Shown piece after piece: positions 12,597-15,345 of a stretch of DNA of 15,345 nt; positions within the stretch are counted from its first letter, which is position 1; each line of letters opens with the position of its first letter. The DNA is from Candidatus Iainarchaeum sp. (GTDB lineage: Archaea > Iainarchaeota > Iainarchaeia > Iainarchaeales > GCA-2688035). The notes below the pieces were generated by a model, which had not been told where the DNA came from, made no database searches, and saw only the letters and a program-made list of their open reading frames with translations. Location: assembly GCA_017608725.1 (NCBI GenBank), contig JAFCFG010000009.1, positions 1 through 15,345 of the forward strand. Reading direction: 5' to 3'. Both the position numbers and the translations under genes were made by a program.

Positions 12597-12658
12597 GTTA
12601 GGCTAACTATTTTATTTGATTTTGTTAGCCTAAATAATTGTTACATTACAACGTAACA
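12597..12658. promoter_or_regulatory. Inverted-repeat cluster upstream of abiEi, candidate operator
   Basis: TTAGGCTAAC (12598-12607) and GTTAGCCTAA (12624-12633) are perfect 10-bp inverted arms 16 nt apart. The left arm, with the preceding G, is itself nearly palindromic (GTTAG-G-CTAAC). A second pair, TGTTAC (12639-12644) and GTAACA (12653-12658), follows. AbiEi antitoxins characterised in bacteria repress their own operons by binding paired inverted repeats, so these are good candidates. They lie 50-100 bp upstream of the TATA box, which is somewhat far. They could instead be a terminator hairpin, but no T run follows on either strand. Confidence 0.5.
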
Positions 12659-12705
12659 TGGCAACCTGCCTGAAGAGGAACAAATAGCTGCTTTTCCACG
12701 AAAGG

Positions 12706-12723
12706 TTTAAAAACAGTTATAAC
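12706..12723 (+). promoter_or_regulatory. abiE promoter
   Basis: TTTAAAAA (12706-12713) is a good TATA, predicting RNA starting near 12736 and a leader of about 23 nt to the GTG at 12759. GGTG (12750-12753) serves as ribosome site. The 8-bp palindrome GTTATAAC (12716-12723) between TATA and start is a possible second regulator site. Confidence 0.5.
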
Positions 12724-12758
12724 ATTAAAATTAGTAAAATGCTAAAATTGGTGTTATA

Positions 12759-13253
12759 GTGATTTCGGGGCTTTCGGCAAAAGAAGTGGAGCTTGTTTCT
12801 TTTCTTGAGTTTGAGGAAAAGTACTATTTTACGAGAAAGGATATAAAGCGTTTTTTCAAGAACGATAACCTAGTTAGTTTTTACCTTCACAAGCTGATGA
12901 AAAAAAAGAGAATTGTTAAGCTCAACAAAAGCAAGTATTTCCTGGTTCCAATCAAAGCAAAGAATGGCTTCTGGGCAGAGCATCCATTTACGCTTGTTGA
13001 TGAGATAATGAATGGATCAGACTATTTCATTGGCGGAACTTATGCAAGATATTACTGGAAACTAATAGAACAAATTCCCAGGGAAATTGATGTTTTTACC
13101 ACAAAAAAGCAGGGGCGCAAAACCATATTCAACATAAAAATCAATTTTCATAGAACAACGCGAAACAACTTGAAAAATGCCGTTCAAAAAAAGATTGCAG
13201 GACACCCTTTTTTCATACTAAATAAAAACAAAGCCAAGCAGGGATTAAAATGA
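12759..13253 (+). CDS. abiEi: AbiEi-family antitoxin of a type IV toxin-antitoxin system
   Basis: A 164-residue protein from a GTG start, with GGTG 5 nt upstream. The N-terminal 60 residues form a winged helix (LSAKEVELVSFLEF, FTRKDIKRFF, then LHKLMKKKRIVKLNKSKYFL). The C-terminal part has the AbiEi signature: FWAEHPFTLVDEIMNGSDYFIGG, then YWKLIEQIPREIDVFTTKK, the IPR-x-I-x-V-xTTK block being the most telling. AbiEi neutralises AbiEii and represses the operon without forming a stable complex with the toxin in studied bacterial systems. It overlaps abiEii by 4 nt (ATGA). Codon choice is much more A-rich (AAA, ATA, AAC) than in cca or elp3, consistent with transfer. It looks intact, unlike the genes around it. 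Confidence 0.88.
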   Translation: MISGLSAKEVELVSFLEFEEKYYFTRKDIKRFFKNDNLVSFYLHKLMKKKRIVKLNKSKYFLVPIKAKNGFWAEHPFTLVDEIMNGSDYFIGGTYARYYWKLIEQIPREIDVFTTKKQGRKTIFNIKINFHRTTRNNLKNAVQKKIAGHPFFILNKNKAKQGLK

Positions 13254-14080
13254 GTATTGAATTAAAGGAATTGCAGGTTATTGCTGGAGAAAAGGGCTTT
13301 GACCTTGAAACAATAATCAAAGATTATTACCTGACTCTTCTCTTATACAGACTGTCAAGCATAAAAGGCCTCTATTTCAAGGGCGGCACAGCCCTCAACA
13401 AAATTTACTTTAATCACATTCGCTTAAGCGAAGACCTAGATTTCACAGTCCAAGGAAATGTTAAAAAGGTTGAAGAACAGATTCGGAAATCAGCCCAGCA
13501 GGAAAAAGATTTTACTAAGGTAACTCACGACAAGAAAGCAAAGCAATTCATTCGCCTGCACGTGCACTATAAGTCCCCGCTCAGCACGGATTACATTATT
13601 GTGGATTTAAACCAAAAAGCTACAATTCATCTAAAGCCCGAAGAAAAAGAAGTCAAGCATTTTTACGCAGAAAAAATCCCAAAGTTTTCAGTACAAACAT
13701 TAAACTTTAAGGAAATGATTGCAGAAAAAGTTTCAGCAATAATTGTCCGCAACGCACCAAGAGACTATTATGATCTCTACAACATTATAACCAAAAAAAT
13801 TCCAATCAAAATGAAGCTTGTAAAAGAAAAGCTGAAAGAACACAACCAAAAATTTGACATCAGCAAAATATTCAGGCAAGGAAGCAAGGTATACACACGA
13901 TGGGAAACTGATTTGCTTCCATTAACGAGCACAAAACCAGACTACAAAAAAGTAGTAAAGGCAATATCCGAACACTTCAAATACAAAAAAAAAGCAACCA
14001 CAGAAAAAAGCTCTCAAAGGAAAGGTAAGGAAAACAAGAAAAGAGAATTGAGCCAAATGAAAAAAAGAAAACTTTGTTGA
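13250..14080 (+). CDS. abiEii: AbiEii-family nucleotidyltransferase toxin (MenT/DUF1814-like)
   Basis: A 276-residue protein with all four AbiEii motifs: FKGGTALNK (Gly45-Gly46-Thr47), RLSEDLDFT (Asp62, Asp64, the metal ligands), EMIAEKVSA (Lys160) and RDYYDLY (171-177). The family transfers nucleotides from NTPs; MenT relatives block tRNA acceptor ends, stopping translation. The target here is unknown. It starts in the ATGA overlap with abiEi. The last 35 residues (from KYKKKATTEK) are extremely Lys-rich and unlike the family, and run into the start region of the SWIM gene. The true ancestral end may lie near 13985, with the tail being a read-through across A runs. The catalytic core is intact, so the toxin could be active, and so could the system. 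Confidence 0.9.
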   Translation: MSIELKELQVIAGEKGFDLETIIKDYYLTLLLYRLSSIKGLYFKGGTALNKIYFNHIRLSEDLDFTVQGNVKKVEEQIRKSAQQEKDFTKVTHDKKAKQFIRLHVHYKSPLSTDYIIVDLNQKATIHLKPEEKEVKHFYAEKIPKFSVQTLNFKEMIAEKVSAIIVRNAPRDYYDLYNIITKKIPIKMKLVKEKLKEHNQKFDISKIFRQGSKVYTRWETDLLPLTSTKPDYKKVVKAISEHFKYKKKATTEKSSQRKGKENKKRELSQMKKRKLC

Positions 14081-14321
14081 AAATTTTGAAAAGCTGTTTG
14101 GCGGCCAATACCTTGAAAGAGGCAAAGACTATTACAAAGAATGGCTTGTGAAAAACCTGCTGAGAGACAAAAGTTTTGTAACAGCAAACGTTGAAGGAAA
14201 CAACACTTACAGAGTAACCATTAACCTGAAAACAAAGGAAATGAACTGCACTTGCCCCTGTGATTTTAACTGCAAGCACATAGCAGCAGTACTCTACTCT
14301 CTGAAAGCAAACCCTTTTTAG
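14057..14321 (+). pseudogene. Small SWIM zinc-finger protein, frame-broken in an A7 run
   Basis: From about 14067 one frame reads ENFVENFEKLFGGQYLERGKD, then YYKEW, and ends in the SWIM signature CTCPCDFNCKH (CxCxnCxH) with IAAVLYSLK, stopping at TAG 14319-14321. SWIM fingers bind DNA or proteins. This frame has no start codon: it is closed by TGA at 14058-14060. Removing one A from the run 14060-14066 joins it to the ATG at 14057, giving MKKENFVENF and about 87 residues. Either the gene carries a one-base insertion, or it is read by frameshifting from abiEii, whose frame ends at 14080 in this same spot. The domain is sure; the state of the gene is not. Its end meets the integrase remnant at a T5 run (14315-14319). 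Confidence 0.65.
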
Positions 14322-14904
14322 AGGCCTGGCTTGCAGAACTTGAAGAGAAAAAAGACCAGTTGCCTGAAAGCATGCAGGACTATATCTGGGTTGCTTTTTC
14401 CTCGAAAGGCTTTCACAAGAAAGCGCTTGGAACAAAACCCATTTCCAGGGATGCTTTGAACGTCAAGTTAAAAGTAATTGCTAAAAGAGCAGGCATTACC
14501 AAAAGGGTTTGGACTCATGGCTTCAGGCATTCTGCAGCAACAAAAGACGCAGTCAAAGGCTATAACGAGGCAAAGCTTCGGGCAAAATACGGTTGGAGCA
14601 GGCAAAGCAAAATGCCTTCTGTTTACGTTCACTTCGCAAACCAAAACCTCAAAAAAGAAATTTTGGTTGAAAAAGGAATCTGGAAACCAGACAAAAAAGA
14701 AGAACCACTTTCAAGCCAAACCATTATTTGCCCGTTCTGCTCAACCCAAAACCTAAAAGAAAACAACTACTGCAACAAATGCGAAAAACCACTCAAAATA
14801 GGACAACTAAAAAACTCGAACAAGAAGCACAAACAACAGAACTCATCAAAGAAATCCCCAAAAAAGAACTGGAAAAAACGGGTTTGATATGGCGGAGTTT
14901 GTGA
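14312..14904 (+). pseudogene. Tyrosine recombinase/integrase remnant: 5'-truncated, 3' frameshifted
   Basis: Only the C-terminal half of a tyrosine recombinase is present. From about LEAWLAELEEKK the frame carries PISRDALNVKLKVIAKRAGI, then the catalytic box HGFRHSAAT (HxxR), GWSRQSKMPSVYVH with the nucleophile Tyr, and NLKKEILVEKGIW. A zinc ribbon, CPFCSTQNLKENNYCNKCEK, follows, as in many archaeal XerA-like integrases. The core-binding domain and first catalytic Arg/Lys region are missing, replaced by SWIM coding sequence. After about 14790 the main frame becomes a Lys-rich tail ending at 14887, whereas the -1 frame reads TKKLEQEAQTTELIKEIPKK to TGA 14902-14904, much more like the native end, so a base was lost. 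It cannot be an active recombinase. The exact left edge is uncertain (14312-14390). Confidence 0.75.
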
Positions 14905-14923
14905 AAGCATTGACGTCGAGAGG

Positions 14924-15345
14924 CTAAGCTCTTTTGCAGATTTTCCAGTAACAACAATCCTTGCATCTTTTTTGGAATTCTGTTGGCCATGGCAAAAGCT
15001 CTGTCTGAATTATTTGATTTATTTCTTTAATAGTTTCCTCAACTCTCTTCAAATCTTTATTTGTTACTTTTATTTTCACTAAGTCATCTGACTGTTCAAA
15101 TTTAATGAAAGCAAAAGGAACATTATAACTAAGCACTTCTTTTACCAACAAGCTTTCGGCAAACATTTGAATTTTAAAGGTCCAATAAATTTTTGCAGGT
15201 TTTTTTGCATCCTTGTATTCCAAAGGAAAAGCTTCATTTTTTTCCTTGTCAATAATTAAGCAATCTAAAACAGTTCTAAAATTAAGCTCTTTGGAATCAA
15301 GACCCAAATTGTACTTTTTTGGAAGTTTGGGAAATTCTTTCACTA
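14924..15345 (-). CDS. Cas4-like (DUF83) PD-(D/E)XK nuclease, C-terminal part, cut by window edge
   Basis: At least 139 codons on minus, open to the right edge; the apparent GTG at 15343 is probably internal. The nuclease core shows GLDSKELNFRTVLDCLIID (catalytic Asp), AFPLEYKDAKK (ExK), then FKIQMFAESLL (the Q-x-x-x-Y-like helix), a hydrophobic strand VPFAFIKF and the cysteine cluster RCKDCCYWKICKR. That C-x2-C-x5-C ending, with a fourth Cys expected upstream of the window, matches the Fe-S site of Cas4/Dna2-type nucleases. Cas4 trims pre-spacers in CRISPR adaptation, but solo Cas4-like genes are common in mobile elements; no array or other cas gene is seen here. It is convergent with the integrase remnant, 19 nt apart. 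Confidence 0.72.
   Translation of the reverse strand, partial: VKEFPKLPKKYNLGLDSKELNFRTVLDCLIIDKEKNEAFPLEYKDAKKPAKIYWTFKIQMFAESLLVKEVLSYNVPFAFIKFEQSDDLVKIKVTNKDLKRVEETIKEINQIIQTELLPWPTEFQKRCKDCCYWKICKRA

Noticed and set aside
13977..14435. A 152-codon minus frame over the SWIM and integrase region
   Set aside because: Antisense shadow of SWIM and integrase coding sequence, with no domain of its own.

Overview
The window is archaeal. It carries archaeal elongation factor 1-beta, Pelota, a class I CCA-adding enzyme, ThpR, the wyosine enzyme Taw3, archaeal Elp3, a tRNA-Arg whose 17-nt intron folds into a bulge-helix-bulge, TATA boxes about 25-30 nt upstream of starts, and GGTGAT-type ribosome sites. 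Small lineage-specific proteins, dense packing and frequent TTG starts suggest a DPANN-type genome (Diapherotrites or a relative). That placement is inference; no 16S rRNA gene is present.

Layout. Positions 1-1448 (minus strand): the start of the aEF-1beta gene, a 50-residue four-knuckle zinc ribbon that usually sits directly next to it, and two tandem paralogous basic proteins of unknown family. Two 77-bp tandem units of a hairpin repeat lie between the zinc ribbon and aEF-1beta. Positions 1478-2693 (plus): a TATA box apparently shared in both directions, tRNA-Arg(TCG), a third diverged copy of the repeat abutting the tRNA 3' end, then a TudS/DUF523 protein overlapping a GNAT acetyltransferase. 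Positions 2690-7497: cca, and a metallophosphoesterase-taw3-thpR operon, all on minus, with a plus-strand type II/IV secretion ATPase between cca and thpR. Positions 7536-9940 (plus): a secreted or anchored Ig-like protein and Elp3. Positions 9941-10167: non-coding, with a possible small transcript. Positions 10168-11264 (plus): a winged-helix protein, a Rossmann/CARF-like protein, and a membrane-anchored PD-(D/E)XK nuclease coupled to it. Positions 11268-12311 (minus): Pelota.

From about 12.35 kb to the right edge the character changes to an accessory island that is richer in A and full of broken genes: antitoxin-like debris, an inverted-repeat operator candidate, an intact AbiEi/AbiEii type IV toxin-antitoxin operon, a frame-broken SWIM zinc-finger gene, a 5'-truncated tyrosine integrase with a frameshifted tail, and a partial Cas4-like nuclease. 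The likely reading is a decayed integrative element in which the toxin-antitoxin pair stayed intact.

Functionally the core is dominated by tRNA maturation and modification (cca, thpR, taw3, elp3, perhaps tudS) and translation (aEF-1beta, zinc ribbon, Pelota). The best candidates for something not yet described are the CARF-like/membrane-nuclease pair at 10546-11264, the hairpin repeat family at 222-374 and 1606-1694, and the paralog pair at 609-1448. None of these is proven by the sequence alone.
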